Source of the DNA: Catellatospora coxensis
GTDB taxonomy: Bacteria; Actinomycetota; Actinomycetes; Mycobacteriales; Micromonosporaceae
Reading direction: 5' to 3'
Length of the DNA stretch: 64,000 bases
Assembly: GCF_016862635.1 (NCBI RefSeq)
Contig: NZ_BONI01000004.1
Coordinates: 62,001-126,000, forward strand
Each line of letters opens with the position of its first letter. The stretch's first letter is position 1. The translations under genes were made by a program, and so were the position numbers. The notes beneath the pieces were generated by a model that saw only the letters and a list, made by a program, of their open reading frames with translations, did not search any database and was not told the origin of the DNA. This document shows, piece by piece, positions 8,420-17,040 of the stretch.

Positions 8420-10153
8420 CTACACGCGCGTGAAGCGCACGGCGTCGGCGACGACGTAGCCGGTGCCGGTGGTCCACCGGCTCACCCCGACCTTGTCGCC
8501 GTCACCGGCGGCGAGCGTGAAGACGCCCAGCGAGATCCACTGGCCGCCGTTGACGCGCTGGTCGACGGTCACCGACTGGTTGCCGCCGGTGGTGGCGACG
8601 ATGAACGGGGTCGCGTTGTTGTAGCCGGCGTTGGCGGGATACCAGATCGCGACCTCGTACGACGCGGTCTGCGGGATGTTCACCCGGAACCAGGCCGGGT
8701 CGCTGGCCGCGACCGGGTCGGCGAAGCGGTAGTCGGCGCCGTAGCGCTGTGCGGAGAACGCCGAGGTGCCCCAGTTCGCGCTGGCGGTGAACCCGCCGGC
8801 GGTGGTGTTGTCCACGACGGCGCTCCACGACGTCGGCGGCGGCTCCTCCGAGACGGTCGTCGACACGTCGAGGTAGTTGCGGTCGATGTTGATCTGCACC
8901 CCGCCCCAGGTCTCCTGCACCTCCCCGGCGTACTGGTGCAGCCGCCGGTGGTTGGTGTAGAAGGCGTCGTCGCAGTACGGGCCGCCGTCGGTGTCGGCCA
9001 CGCCGTTCCACCACGCGATCCAGAGGTGGTCCAGGCGCGTGTAGCGGGAGTCGTGGTAGGCGCTGCAGACGTCGGTGATGCCCGACGAACCGCTGGAGTA
9101 CATGCCGGACAGGTAACCGCGCGCGTGCAGCTGCAGCGTCCACCCGGACAGGTACGACAGCACCGCGTCCTTGCACGAGGCGTTCGACGGGTAGTGCTCG
9201 ATGTCGTTGTAGATCGCGCTGCCCGCGGGGATGCCCAGCGCCTGGGCGGCGCTGACCGCGCTGTTCGCGGCCGTCGCGCCCTGCGACCGGGCGGTGGCGG
9301 GGTCGGCGGACATCTTCGGCAGCCGGGTGCCGCACGGTGCCTGCCGGCCGAGCTCGATCGGGATCAGCCGCCAGCCGTTGTTGGTCTGGTTGGTCACCCA
9401 GTTCGCGGTCAGGTTGGGCTGCGAGCAGGACCGGCTCCCGCCGCTGATGTAGATGCCGATGGCCCGGTACGGCGAGCTGTTGCGCCACGCGTTCATGGTC
9501 GACTGGGACGGGGCGGCGCAGGTGTCGAAGCCCTTGCCGGTGTAGACGCCCGGCTGCGGCCCGGCCGCCGCCAGCGGTGCCGCGCCGGTGGCGGTCCTGG
9601 TGGACGCCGCGGTGGTGAGCAGGCTGTCGGCGGCGGGCCTGGCGTCGCGGCCGAGCTTCGCAGAGCCGAGGATGCGGCGTACGGCGTCCTCGGTGTCGGG
9701 GGTGTGCGCGGCGGTGACCAGCACGCCCGCGCCGCGTACGGCGACCTGGATGGCGTCGTCGCGGGATGCGGCGCCGGCCGCGACCGCCGTGCCGGGCGCG
9801 GTGACCGCGGTCTGCGGGGTGAGGCGGGCGGCGGAGACGGCGTCCATCGGCTCGATGACCAGGGCCGCGGTGCGCCCGACCAGATCGGCGGGACAGGCCG
9901 ACTGGTCGCCCGGGTGTCCGAGATAGACGGTGGGCCGGTCGAACCGCACGCACGCCTGCGGATCGGCGGTCAGGTCGACGACCTGCCACGAGGCCGGCAC
10001 GGTGACGCGGTATCCGTGGTAGCCGACGATCCGGCCGCCCTCGGCGACGGCGTCCGCGGGCTTGGCCCACGCCGCCGCGGCCGCCAGAGACGAACCGGCG
10101 ACCGCGATGGACATCGCGGCCAGGACGGCTGGACCTGCTAAGACCTTTCTCAT
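8420..10153 (-). CDS. Secreted DUF1906 glycoside-hydrolase-like protein with golvesin-type C-terminal domain
   Basis: A 577-residue secreted protein. Residues 1-30 form a signal peptide ending AWA. A variable N-terminal region is followed, from about residue 200 (GKGFDTCAAPSQSTMNAW), by a DUF1906 domain, which has a TIM-barrel hydrolase-like fold (GIYISGG, IYNDIEHY, GMYSSGSS, WIAWW). The IYNDIEHY acidic residues are the likely active-site counterparts. From about 445 the C-terminus (VVDNTTAGGFTASANW ... GYVVADAVRFTRV) matches the golvesin/xanthan-lyase beta-sandwich, often a binding module. It probably acts on cell-wall or extracellular polymers. The gene is monocistronic. Confidence 0.85.
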   Translation of the reverse strand: MRKVLAGPAVLAAMSIAVAGSSLAAAAAWAKPADAVAEGGRIVGYHGYRVTVPASWQVVDLTADPQACVRFDRPTVYLGHPGDQSACPADLVGRTAALVIEPMDAVSAARLTPQTAVTAPGTAVAAGAASRDDAIQVAVRGAGVLVTAAHTPDTEDAVRRILGSAKLGRDARPAADSLLTTAASTRTATGAAPLAAAGPQPGVYTGKGFDTCAAPSQSTMNAWRNSSPYRAIGIYISGGSRSCSQPNLTANWVTNQTNNGWRLIPIELGRQAPCGTRLPKMSADPATARSQGATAANSAVSAAQALGIPAGSAIYNDIEHYPSNASCKDAVLSYLSGWTLQLHARGYLSGMYSSGSSGITDVCSAYHDSRYTRLDHLWIAWWNGVADTDGGPYCDDAFYTNHRRLHQYAGEVQETWGGVQINIDRNYLDVSTTVSEEPPPTSWSAVVDNTTAGGFTASANWGTSAFSAQRYGADYRFADPVAASDPAWFRVNIPQTASYEVAIWYPANAGYNNATPFIVATTGGNQSVTVDQRVNGGQWISLGVFTLAAGDGDKVGVSRWTTGTGYVVADAVRFTRV

Positions 10154-10276
10154 GCGAGCCTCCGGGGGTGTGAAGGAATTTTCAGCTGAGACATCGATGT
10201 GTGGAGAATTCCTACCACGTATTCATGACCGCCGCTAGAGCGGGCAGGTGGCGGAAGTGTGTCGAAGTGGCGAAAT

Positions 10277-10332
10277 TTGACATGCAGCCAGTCGGCTGCC
10301 TATCGTCGCAACATGCAGCCGGACGGCTGCAT
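10277..10332 (+). promoter_or_regulatory. Sigma-70-type promoter with two 20-bp operators
   Basis: TTGACA (10277-10282) and TATCGT (10301-10306) are 18 bases apart. Operator 1 (10282-10301) is ATGCAGCC-AGTC-GGCTGCCT and fills the spacer; operator 2 (10313-10332) is the perfect form ATGCAGCC-GGAC-GGCTGCAT, placed over the transcript start region. Centres are 31 bases apart, about three helical turns, so two dimers would sit on one face. The following ArsR-type protein is the obvious binder. Confidence 0.8.
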
Positions 10333-10344
10333 GTTGGGGTGGCG

Positions 10345-11124
10345 ATGGACGACGTGTTCAAGGCGCTGGCGGACCCGAGCCGCCGCGCCCTGCTGGACAG
10401 CCTCAACGCCCGCAACGGGCAGACCCTGCGCGAGCTGTGCGCCGGGCTGGACATGGCCCGGCAGTCGGTGAGCAAGCACCTGGCGGTGCTGGAGGAGGCC
10501 AACCTCGTCACCATCGTGTGGCGGGGCCGGGAGAAGCAGCACTTCCTCAACGCCGAGCCGATCAACGCCATCGCCGACCGCTGGATCGACCGCTACCACC
10601 GCGGGCGGGTGCACGCCCTCGCGGACCTGAAGACGGCATTGGAGCACCAGGACATGGACGAGTTCGTCTACACCACGTACATCCGGACCACGCCGCAGAA
10701 GCTGTGGCAGGCGATCACCGACCCGGCCTTCACCAGCCGGTACTGGCAGGTCACCTTCGACACCGACTGGCAGGTCGGCTCGACGATGACCTGGGAGCGG
10801 CTCGGCGTGGTCATGGCCGACCCGGCGCAGGTCGTGCTGGAGGCAGACCCCTACCGGCGGCTGGCCTACACCTTCCACACCTTCACGCCGGAGTTCGCCA
10901 AGTCCGTCGACATGGACGAGGAGCTTCGGCAGCAGCTCGCGGCCGAGCAGCGCTCGAAGGTCAGCTTCGACCTGGAGCCGGTCGGCGACCTCGTCAAGCT
11001 CACCGTCGTACACGACGGGTTCGCGCCCGGCAGCGCGCTGCCCGGCATGGTCAGCCAGGGCTGGCCGCACCTGCTCTCGGACCTGAAGACCCTGCTGGAG
11101 ACCGGCCGCACGATGGCCGAGTGA
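10345..11124 (+). CDS. ArsR-type winged helix fused to an SRPBCC (AHSA1-like) domain
   Basis: A 259-residue two-domain regulator. Residues 1-95 are an ArsR-family winged helix (MDDVFKALADPSRRALLD, recognition helix in MARQSVSKHLAVLEEANLV). Residues about 108-255 (YTTYIRTTPQKLWQAITDPAFTSRYW ... GWPHLLSDLKTLLETG) are an SRPBCC/AHSA1 fold, which normally binds a hydrophobic ligand in a cavity. No metal-binding Cys pair is present, so a small-molecule signal is likelier than a metal. The ATG at 10345 lies just after the second operator; the frame upstream to 10201 runs through the promoter and was rejected. Autorepression is strongly suggested by the operator pair. Confidence 0.88.
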   Translation: MDDVFKALADPSRRALLDSLNARNGQTLRELCAGLDMARQSVSKHLAVLEEANLVTIVWRGREKQHFLNAEPINAIADRWIDRYHRGRVHALADLKTALEHQDMDEFVYTTYIRTTPQKLWQAITDPAFTSRYWQVTFDTDWQVGSTMTWERLGVVMADPAQVVLEADPYRRLAYTFHTFTPEFAKSVDMDEELRQQLAAEQRSKVSFDLEPVGDLVKLTVVHDGFAPGSALPGMVSQGWPHLLSDLKTLLETGRTMAE

Positions 11125-11165
11125 GCGGACAGCGGGCCTCGTGCGTGTGGGCTACCGTGCGGGCG

Positions 11166-12074
11166 GTGACCGACACCCCGCTCGTCCCCGACGCCCCGGC
11201 GAAGCTGTCGCAACGGGACCGGCACCTCGTGGCCGCGTTCGCCGCGAAGGGTCGCCCGCACCCCGATCCGGCCATGGCCGCGGCAGCGGTGGCGCAGGTG
11301 CGTCGGCTGAACCGGCGCGACCGGACCCTCCGGCACCTGCTCCAAGGGGCGGGCACGGTCTCGTTCTTCGGGAGCATTCTTGCGCTGCTGATCGCCGGAG
11401 GTGAGGTCAGAGACGCGCCCTGGTGGCTGGTGCTGCTGTTTCTTCCGGCGGTGCCAGGCGTGCTGATTCTCATGGAGGTGTGGGAGCCCGGCGGGCGGCG
11501 CCGCAGACTGCGACCCCACCTGGAGTCACTGAACCTGCGGATGCTGCTGGAACTCGCCGAGCCGTGCCCGGCCGGGCCGGTGACGATCAGGCGTCATCGC
11601 GGACTGCGCGCGTGGTGGCCGGTGCTGGTGCCGGCTGTCGCGGTGGTCGGCTGGTCGACATGGCGCAGCCTGCACGTGCCGGCAAACGTCATGGAGGGCC
11701 TGCAGAACTTCGCGGCCGGCTTGATCGCGTGGACCCTGATAATGCTGCTTGCCGCGATCGGCCGGCTCACGCAGTGGTGGCGTGGCGCGCCCCCCGAGTC
11801 GGCCGACGCGGCGACGCCGATCACCATCGACGCGTCGGGTCTTCGCTTCCGGTCGCTGCCGGGTGTCATCGCCTGGTCCGAGGTGAGCGCCGTCGACCTG
11901 CTCGGACCCACGATGGCCGAGCCGGAGGCGCCGGTGGCGGTGCGCTGGTCGCTGCACGGCCGCGATCCGATCATCATCAAGGCGGACGACATGGCCCAGC
12001 CACCGGAGACGGCCATTCGGGCGATCTGGGCATACCGCCCGGACCTGCGGTGGCGACCCGTGGACGCGAGCTGA
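11166..12074 (+). CDS. Membrane protein with four hydrophobic segments and a C-terminal PH-like region
   Basis: A 302-residue protein. After a 60-residue polar N-terminus come hydrophobic segments near 65-80, 85-103, 143-160 and 178-195. The last 90 residues (ITIDASGLRFRSLPGVIAWSEVSAVDLLGP) look like the small beta domain with a bacterial PH-like fold found in many actinobacterial membrane proteins. The GTG at 11166 follows TACCGT by seven bases (leaderless). It lies 41 bases after the ArsR-SRPBCC gene, so partial co-transcription is possible. No function can be assigned. Confidence 0.7.
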   Translation: MTDTPLVPDAPAKLSQRDRHLVAAFAAKGRPHPDPAMAAAAVAQVRRLNRRDRTLRHLLQGAGTVSFFGSILALLIAGGEVRDAPWWLVLLFLPAVPGVLILMEVWEPGGRRRRLRPHLESLNLRMLLELAEPCPAGPVTIRRHRGLRAWWPVLVPAVAVVGWSTWRSLHVPANVMEGLQNFAAGLIAWTLIMLLAAIGRLTQWWRGAPPESADAATPITIDASGLRFRSLPGVIAWSEVSAVDLLGPTMAEPEAPVAVRWSLHGRDPIIIKADDMAQPPETAIRAIWAYRPDLRWRPVDAS

Positions 12075-12092
12075 CTCCGTCGACGGCGGAGG

Positions 12093-12896
12093 TCATCGCC
12101 GTCGTGGCGGCGACGTCCGCAGCCAGTCGGCGATGAGGTCGGCGATGACGGCGGCGGCGGTGTCGTTGAGGTGGATGTGGTCGGTCAGCAGGGTCAGGCC
12201 GTTGGCCGCCGAGATGTCGTTCCAGCTGCGGCGCAGCACCAGGTGCTGGAACGTGGTCCGGATCGCCAGGCCCAGCCTGCCCTCGTACGGCGGCGGCCGG
12301 CGCCCCGGCGGCAGCAGCGCGGTCAGCCGCTCGTACAGCGGCAGGCACGGCACCCCGCGCCCCTCCGCGACCTGGCGCAGGACCGCGTTGTATTCGCGGA
12401 CCCGCTGGTTCGTCGTGCTCGACAGGTCCTCGCCCAGGGGCGGCAGGTCGAGCACGGCCAGCCGCGCCGAGGTGCCGTTCTGCAGCCGGTCCAGGATCGC
12501 GTCGACGTTCTCCCGGTACCACTCCAGGTCCGGCGTCCGGGGTAGGCGCTGCTGCCTGCGGTAGTGCCGGGCCCAGCGCGCGTCGTAGGTGGCGTTGACG
12601 TCGTTCGTGCCGACCAGCAGGGTGACCGCGTCGGGCCGGCACGCGATGACCTCGTCCAGCCGGCGGCGTACGTTCCAGGCGAGGTTGCCGTCCACCCCGG
12701 CGTTGACGAACCGGTAGCCGGCCGGGCCGAGCCGGTCGTGCAGCAGGCTGACGTAGTCCGCGCTGGCCAGGCCGCGGGTGATGCTGTCGCCTGCGCACAC
12801 GACCTCGGTGGGGGCTCCGGCCGGGCGGCGGTCGGGCGGTGCGCCGTTCGGGGCGACGGGCGTGGCGCGGCGCTTCACCCAGGACATGAGACCCAC
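12093..12896 (-). CDS. SGNH/GDSL-type hydrolase
   Basis: A 267-residue protein of the SGNH fold. The blocks are CAGDSITRGL (catalytic Ser in GDSI), VDGNLAWNV (oxyanion Gly/Asn area), LLVGTNDVNATYD (Asn of GTND) and the C-terminal DHIHLND with the catalytic Asp-His pair. Such enzymes are esterases or lipases for small acyl or acetyl esters. There is no clear signal peptide. The GTG at 12896 has a GAGGAGG ribosome site nine bases upstream; an ATG at 12887 is in frame. No neighbour points to a substrate. Confidence 0.85.
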   Translation of the reverse strand: MGLMSWVKRRATPVAPNGAPPDRRPAGAPTEVVCAGDSITRGLASADYVSLLHDRLGPAGYRFVNAGVDGNLAWNVRRRLDEVIACRPDAVTLLVGTNDVNATYDARWARHYRRQQRLPRTPDLEWYRENVDAILDRLQNGTSARLAVLDLPPLGEDLSSTTNQRVREYNAVLRQVAEGRGVPCLPLYERLTALLPPGRRPPPYEGRLGLAIRTTFQHLVLRRSWNDISAANGLTLLTDHIHLNDTAAAVIADLIADWLRTSPPRRR

Positions 12897-12993
12897 GGCG
12901 GCCTGCCTCCTCGCGGCTGCCGGGCCCGCCCCGGCGGTGGTCCATGAACGTTAACAAGCCGCCGGCCCGGCCATGGCCAGTCCCACCTTTTCA

Positions 12994-13022
12994 TTGACAG
13001 AACCACATGCGACGGTTAGCGT
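12994..13022 (+). promoter_or_regulatory. Promoter TTGACA-N17-TAGCGT
   Basis: TTGACA at 12994-12999 and TAGCGT at 13017-13022 with a 17-base spacer drive the secreted Fn3 protein gene. Downstream, CAAACT-TTAC-AGTTTG (13039-13054) is an inverted repeat in the leader that reaches the ribosome site GGAGAG at 13054-13059 and could regulate transcription or translation. Confidence 0.65.
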
Positions 13023-13062
13023 TCGGCGCTACTGGCAGCAAACTTTACAGTTTGGAGAGACC

Positions 13063-14073
13063 GTGCGCCGCCTCCTCCTGCTCGCCGTGCTGGCCTGCGC
13101 CGCGGTGTCCGTCCCGGTGGGCGGCGCGGCCGCCGCCGGCGTGAACCTGGTCGCCAACCCGGGCTTCGAGGAGGCCCGCCACGGCGACCACTCCACGGTA
13201 TGGGCCTGGGACTGCGAACCCGGGACGAGCCAGACCGGCGCGGCACGCAGCGGCTCCTGGGCGCTGACCGCCGCACCCACCAGCGGCAGCACGGGCCGCT
13301 GCGCGCAGACGATCCCGGTCCAGCCGGGCGGGGTCTACACCCTGTCGGCCTGGGTACGCGGCGGCTATGCCTTCCTCGGCCACGACCACGGGGTGGCCTG
13401 GACCCCGCCGAGCGCCGACTGGGCCCGGCTCACCACCGGCTTCACCGCCACGAGCGACACGGTCACCGTCTACCTGCACGGCTGGTACGCCCAGGACGCC
13501 TTCACCGCCGACGACATCGTGCTGACCGGACCGGACAGTGCCGTGCGCGTCCCCGCCGCGCCTGCCGCGCCGACCGTCGGCGAGTCCACCAGCCACTCGG
13601 TGAAGCTCGCCTGGATCGGGGTGCCGGGGGCGACCGGCTACCGGATCCACCGCGACGGCGTGTGCCTGCGCTCGGTGACGTCCACGTCGGCGGTGGTCGA
13701 CGGCCTCACGCCCGGCACGGCGTACACCTTCCACGTCACCGCGGTGAACACGGCCGGTGAGTCCGTGCCGGGCGCGCCGGTGTCGGCGAACACGGCCCCG
13801 CCGTACGGCCAGGTCCCGCCGCCGACCCGGATGCTCGTCGGCACCCCGCAGGCCTACCAGGTGTTCCTGGCGTGGGAGGCGGTCATGGCCGCCACCGACG
13901 GCTACCGCGTCTACCGCGACGGCGTCCTGATCGGCTGGTCCTACGGACCCGCGTTCACCGTCACCGGGCTGCGACACGGCACGCTGTACACCTTCGAGGT
14001 CACCGCCCTCAACTCCGCCGGCGAATCCGCGAGGTCCCAGCCGGTCCAGGTGATGACCTGGCAGGTCCCCTAA
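13063..14073 (+). CDS. Secreted protein with carbohydrate-binding-like and two fibronectin type III domains
   Basis: A 336-residue exported protein. A signal peptide (RRLLLLAVLACAAVSVPVGGAAAA) is followed by a beta-sandwich resembling CBM4/9-type binding modules (NLVANPGFEEARHGDHSTVWAW to about residue 165). Two Fn3 domains follow, near 170-258 and 265-335, with the usual VKLAWIGVPGATGYRIHRDG and YRVYRDG patterns. There is no catalytic domain, so it is a binding or scaffolding protein at the cell surface. The GTG at 13063 has GGAGAG upstream and gives a perfect signal peptide; the longer frame covers the promoter. Confidence 0.85.
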   Translation: MRRLLLLAVLACAAVSVPVGGAAAAGVNLVANPGFEEARHGDHSTVWAWDCEPGTSQTGAARSGSWALTAAPTSGSTGRCAQTIPVQPGGVYTLSAWVRGGYAFLGHDHGVAWTPPSADWARLTTGFTATSDTVTVYLHGWYAQDAFTADDIVLTGPDSAVRVPAAPAAPTVGESTSHSVKLAWIGVPGATGYRIHRDGVCLRSVTSTSAVVDGLTPGTAYTFHVTAVNTAGESVPGAPVSANTAPPYGQVPPPTRMLVGTPQAYQVFLAWEAVMAATDGYRVYRDGVLIGWSYGPAFTVTGLRHGTLYTFEVTALNSAGESARSQPVQVMTWQVP

Positions 14074-14666
14074 CGGGCGCCGCGCTGCGCGTTCAGGTCG
14101 ACGAGCAGCCGGTCCGGGTCGGCGCCGACGATCGGCGTGAACAGGCTCGTGCCCAGCCTGCGTACGGTGCGCTGGTAGCGCAGGATGCGCCAGAAGCCGT
14201 AGAAGCGCCCGGCCGTCTCCCGCTCCTGCGCGCGCTTGTCCTCGCCCGGGTCGCGCGGCGTGACGCACAGCATCCACACACCGCTGTCGCGCTGCACGGC
14301 CAGCTTCTTCACGTGCGGCCAGGGCAGGTGCAGCGCGGGCTGCAGGACGCCGTTCGGCCGCAGGAACAGGCCGTGGTCATCCGCGCCGAGCAGCGGCGAG
14401 CGCACCTTGGCCGCCTCGTCCAGGCACGTCACCACGTAGTGCAGGCCGACCATGGCCAGCAGGACCACCGTCACCAGCCAGGACCGGATCGCGATCAGGC
14501 ACAGGACGGCGGCGACGGGCAGGTGCACGGTCAGCAGCCTGCGCCGGGTCACCTGCAGGGCGTAGGCGAGCCGGTTGCTGCGCAGCAGCACCGGGAGGTC
14601 GTCTGGCACGCGCCCGTGCAGGCTGGGGGTGTGCAGGGTGCCGTGGCGGTCGGTCGAGGAGCTCAT
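14070..14666 (-). CDS. Two-segment membrane protein with PH-like domain
   Basis: A 198-residue protein. Two close hydrophobic segments (about 45-62 and 64-83) are followed by a 110-residue cytosolic domain (HLPWPHVKKLAVQRDSGVWMLCVTPRD) that looks like the bacterial PH-like beta fold. Its last codon overlaps the end of the convergent Fn3 gene by four bases. The gene lies 12 bases downstream of the methyltransferase gene and is probably cotranscribed with it. The family is common in actinobacteria and uncharacterised. Confidence 0.7.
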   Translation of the reverse strand: MSSSTDRHGTLHTPSLHGRVPDDLPVLLRSNRLAYALQVTRRRLLTVHLPVAAVLCLIAIRSWLVTVVLLAMVGLHYVVTCLDEAAKVRSPLLGADDHGLFLRPNGVLQPALHLPWPHVKKLAVQRDSGVWMLCVTPRDPGEDKRAQERETAGRFYGFWRILRYQRTVRRLGTSLFTPIVGADPDRLLVDLNAQRGAR

Positions 14667-14678
14667 CAGCGGGCGACG

Positions 14679-15323
14679 CTAGCAGGCCCGCGCCAGCAGC
14701 ATGCCGCGCGGCGTCTGCTCGCCGGGCTGCGCCTTGCGGCTGGCCTGCGCGAACACGTCGAAGCCCGCTTCGGTGACGAACTCGGCCATGCGATCGACCG
14801 GGCGGAAGTGGTAGTTCAGCGTGAACGTGTGCCCGAACGCCTCGGTGCGCAGCCGGTGCTCGTCGAGGTTCTGGAAGATCAGCAGCAGGTGCCCGCCCTC
14901 GGCGAGCGCGCGCCGGAACCCGGCGAGCACCGCGGGCAGCTCGCCGTCCGGGATGTGGATCAGGGAGTACTGCGCGCTGATCCCGGCGAGTGCGCCGTCG
15001 GCGACGTCCAGGGCCGTCATCGTGCCCTCGTCGAAGCGCAGTCGCGGAAACCGGCTGCGGGCCAGCGCGAGCATGCCGGGGGACAGGTCGATGCCGCGTA
15101 CCTCCAGGCCCAGCGCGGCCAGGTGTGCCGTGCCGGGGCCGGTGCCGCAGCCGACGTCCAGGGTCGGGCCGCCGCCGCCGGCCAGCACGAGATCGGCGTA
15201 CGCGGCCATCATCGCCCGCTCGATCGGGATGCCCGCCAGCTCGTCCCTGAACTGCTCGTCATAGGCCGCGGCGATGGTGTCGTACGCGGCCCGCGTGTCA
15301 TGGAGGAAAGACGGCTCGGTCAC
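14679..15323 (-). CDS. Class I SAM-dependent methyltransferase
   Basis: A 214-residue cytosolic enzyme. It shows the class I motifs: LDVGCGTGPGTAHLAALG (motif I, SAM binding), VRGIDLSPGMLALAR (motif II acidic residue) and a later LAEGGHLLLIF block. The N-terminal YDTIAAAYDEQFRDELA is typical of the small-molecule methyltransferase group. The GTG at 15323 follows a TAGGGT box by eight bases; the extension to 15368 runs into a hairpin repeat and was rejected. The substrate cannot be inferred. Confidence 0.85.
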   Translation of the reverse strand: MTEPSFLHDTRAAYDTIAAAYDEQFRDELAGIPIERAMMAAYADLVLAGGGGPTLDVGCGTGPGTAHLAALGLEVRGIDLSPGMLALARSRFPRLRFDEGTMTALDVADGALAGISAQYSLIHIPDGELPAVLAGFRRALAEGGHLLLIFQNLDEHRLRTEAFGHTFTLNYHFRPVDRMAEFVTEAGFDVFAQASRKAQPGEQTPRGMLLARAC

Positions 15324-15356
15324 GGCCGCCCACCCTACGCGCCACCCCCCGAAGCG

Positions 15357-15406
15357 AAGGAAGGGCACCTTCTTAACGGACGTCCGTGTAGAAGGTGCCC
15401 TTCCTT
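15357..15406. repeat. Micromonosporaceae-type palindromic repeat (AAGGAAGGGCACCTTCT)
   Basis: Arms 15357-15373 and 15390-15406 are perfect 17-bp complements. The loop itself contains a second palindrome, ACGGACGTCCGT. From memory, hairpins of this AAGGAAGGG(C)CCTTCT type recur many times in Micromonospora and relatives. It lies between two divergent genes, so it is not a simple terminator. Confidence 0.75.
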
Positions 15407-15465
15407 GCTTTTCTGCCGCGGTGGGCGGTCATCGGCGGCCGGGCGGGGCGGATACGATGCGCCGC

Positions 15466-17040
15466 ATGACGCAGACGGCCCGAGTGCCGCGCCCCCGCCA
15501 GGCGCTCGCCGAACCCGCCCCGCCGTCCGAACCCGCCACCGGGATACCCGACGTAGTGCGACGCCGGCTGTCGCCGCTCGCGCTGGACCCGTACGCCTGG
15601 CCGGCGGCGCTGTTCGTCACCCTGCTGGCGGGCCTGCTGCGCCTGAACAACCTGGCCAGCCCGCCTGGCAAGATGTTCGACGAGACCTACTACGCCACCG
15701 ACGCCCACTGGCTGTGGGAGAAGGGCTTCGAGTGGAACGAGAAGGAGAACACGACCGGCTACGTCGTGCACCCTCCGCTCGGTAAGTGGATCATCGGGCT
15801 CGGTGAGCAGATCTTCGGCTACAACGAGCTCGGCTGGCGCATCTCCGCCGCCGTGTTCGGCACCCTCTCGGTGCTGATGCTCACCCGCATCGCCATGCGG
15901 ATGTTCGGCTCGGTCATCCTCGGCTGCGCCGCGGGCCTGCTGATGGCCTTCGACGGGATGCACTTCGTGCTGTCGCGGGTCGCGATGCTCGACATCTTCC
16001 TGATGTTCTTCGTCCTGGCCGCGTTCGGCGCGCTGGTGCTCGACCGCGACCAGCGTCGCGCCCGCTGGCTGCGCTTCGTGGCCGCCGGCGGCGATCCGAC
16101 TGCCAAGGGGCGGCGCAGCCGCCCGCCGGGGGAGGTGCCGTGGTGGCGGCTGGCCGCGGCGGTGCTGTTCGGATGCGCGCTCGCGGTCAAGTGGTCGGCG
16201 CTGGCGTTCGCGCCGGTGTTAGTGCTGCTGGTGCTGTGGTGGGAGGTCGGCGCGCGGCGCAGTGCCGGGGTGCGCCGCCCGATCCGCGACACGATCCTCG
16301 ACGAGACCGGCTGGGTGCTGGCCGGCCTGCCGCTGACCGCGGGCGTGTACCTGGCGAGCTGGGCCGGCTGGCTGTCCACCGACGGCGGCTACGCCCGGCA
16401 CTGGCTGCGCGACAGCGGCCAGGACGAGACGCCGTTCCTCGGCGCGCTGCGCAACCTGGCGCAGTACCACGAACTCGCGTACGGCTCGCACCAGGCGATC
16501 ACCGAGGCGCACAGCTACCAGTCGGTCGGCGAGTGGGCCCCGATCCAGTGGCTGCTGCTGGGCCGCCCGGTGCTGTTCTACCGCAGCGACGCCCCGCTCT
16601 GCGGCGCCGACAAGTGCAACGCCGACGTGCTCCTGCTCGGCACACCGCTGCTGTGGTGGGCGTTCCTGCCCGCGCTGCTGGCCGCGATCTGGTTCGGCAT
16701 CGCCCGCCGTGACTGGCGGGCCGGGGCGGTGCTGGCGATGACCGCCGCGGCGCTGGTGCCGTGGTTCTTCTTCCCGGCCCGCACGATGTTCTACTTCTAC
16801 GCCCTGCCCGCCGAGCCGTTCCTGATCCTGGCCGTGGTGTTCGTGCTCGGCGCGGCGATGACCCCGCCGCCGGGCCGGCCGCCGAACCCCGACCGGCAGC
16901 TGTACGGCGCGGTCATGGCGGGCACGTTCGTGCTGCTGGTCGCGGTCGTGTTCGCGTACTACCACCCGCTGTACACGGGCGGCTCGCTGCCGTACGAGGA
17001 CTGGAGCCGCCGCATCCTGCTCGGCAACCTGTGGATCTGA
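15466..17040 (+). CDS. pmt: Protein O-mannosyltransferase (PMT, GT39)
   Basis: A 524-residue polytopic membrane enzyme. It transfers mannose from polyprenyl-phospho-mannose to Ser/Thr of proteins during Sec export. The first extracellular loop has the family's catalytic acidic pair in FDETYYATDA, followed by HPPLGKW and GWRISAAVFG; about ten hydrophobic segments follow, and a late FYFYALPAEPF block. This matches the actinobacterial homologues of mycobacterial Rv1002c. The ATG at 15466 follows TACGAT by exactly seven bases (leaderless), and the longer frame to 15274 runs through the repeat. Its stop directly abuts that of the convergent transglycosylase gene. Confidence 0.92.
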   Translation: MTQTARVPRPRQALAEPAPPSEPATGIPDVVRRRLSPLALDPYAWPAALFVTLLAGLLRLNNLASPPGKMFDETYYATDAHWLWEKGFEWNEKENTTGYVVHPPLGKWIIGLGEQIFGYNELGWRISAAVFGTLSVLMLTRIAMRMFGSVILGCAAGLLMAFDGMHFVLSRVAMLDIFLMFFVLAAFGALVLDRDQRRARWLRFVAAGGDPTAKGRRSRPPGEVPWWRLAAAVLFGCALAVKWSALAFAPVLVLLVLWWEVGARRSAGVRRPIRDTILDETGWVLAGLPLTAGVYLASWAGWLSTDGGYARHWLRDSGQDETPFLGALRNLAQYHELAYGSHQAITEAHSYQSVGEWAPIQWLLLGRPVLFYRSDAPLCGADKCNADVLLLGTPLLWWAFLPALLAAIWFGIARRDWRAGAVLAMTAAALVPWFFFPARTMFYFYALPAEPFLILAVVFVLGAAMTPPPGRPPNPDRQLYGAVMAGTFVLLVAVVFAYYHPLYTGGSLPYEDWSRRILLGNLWI

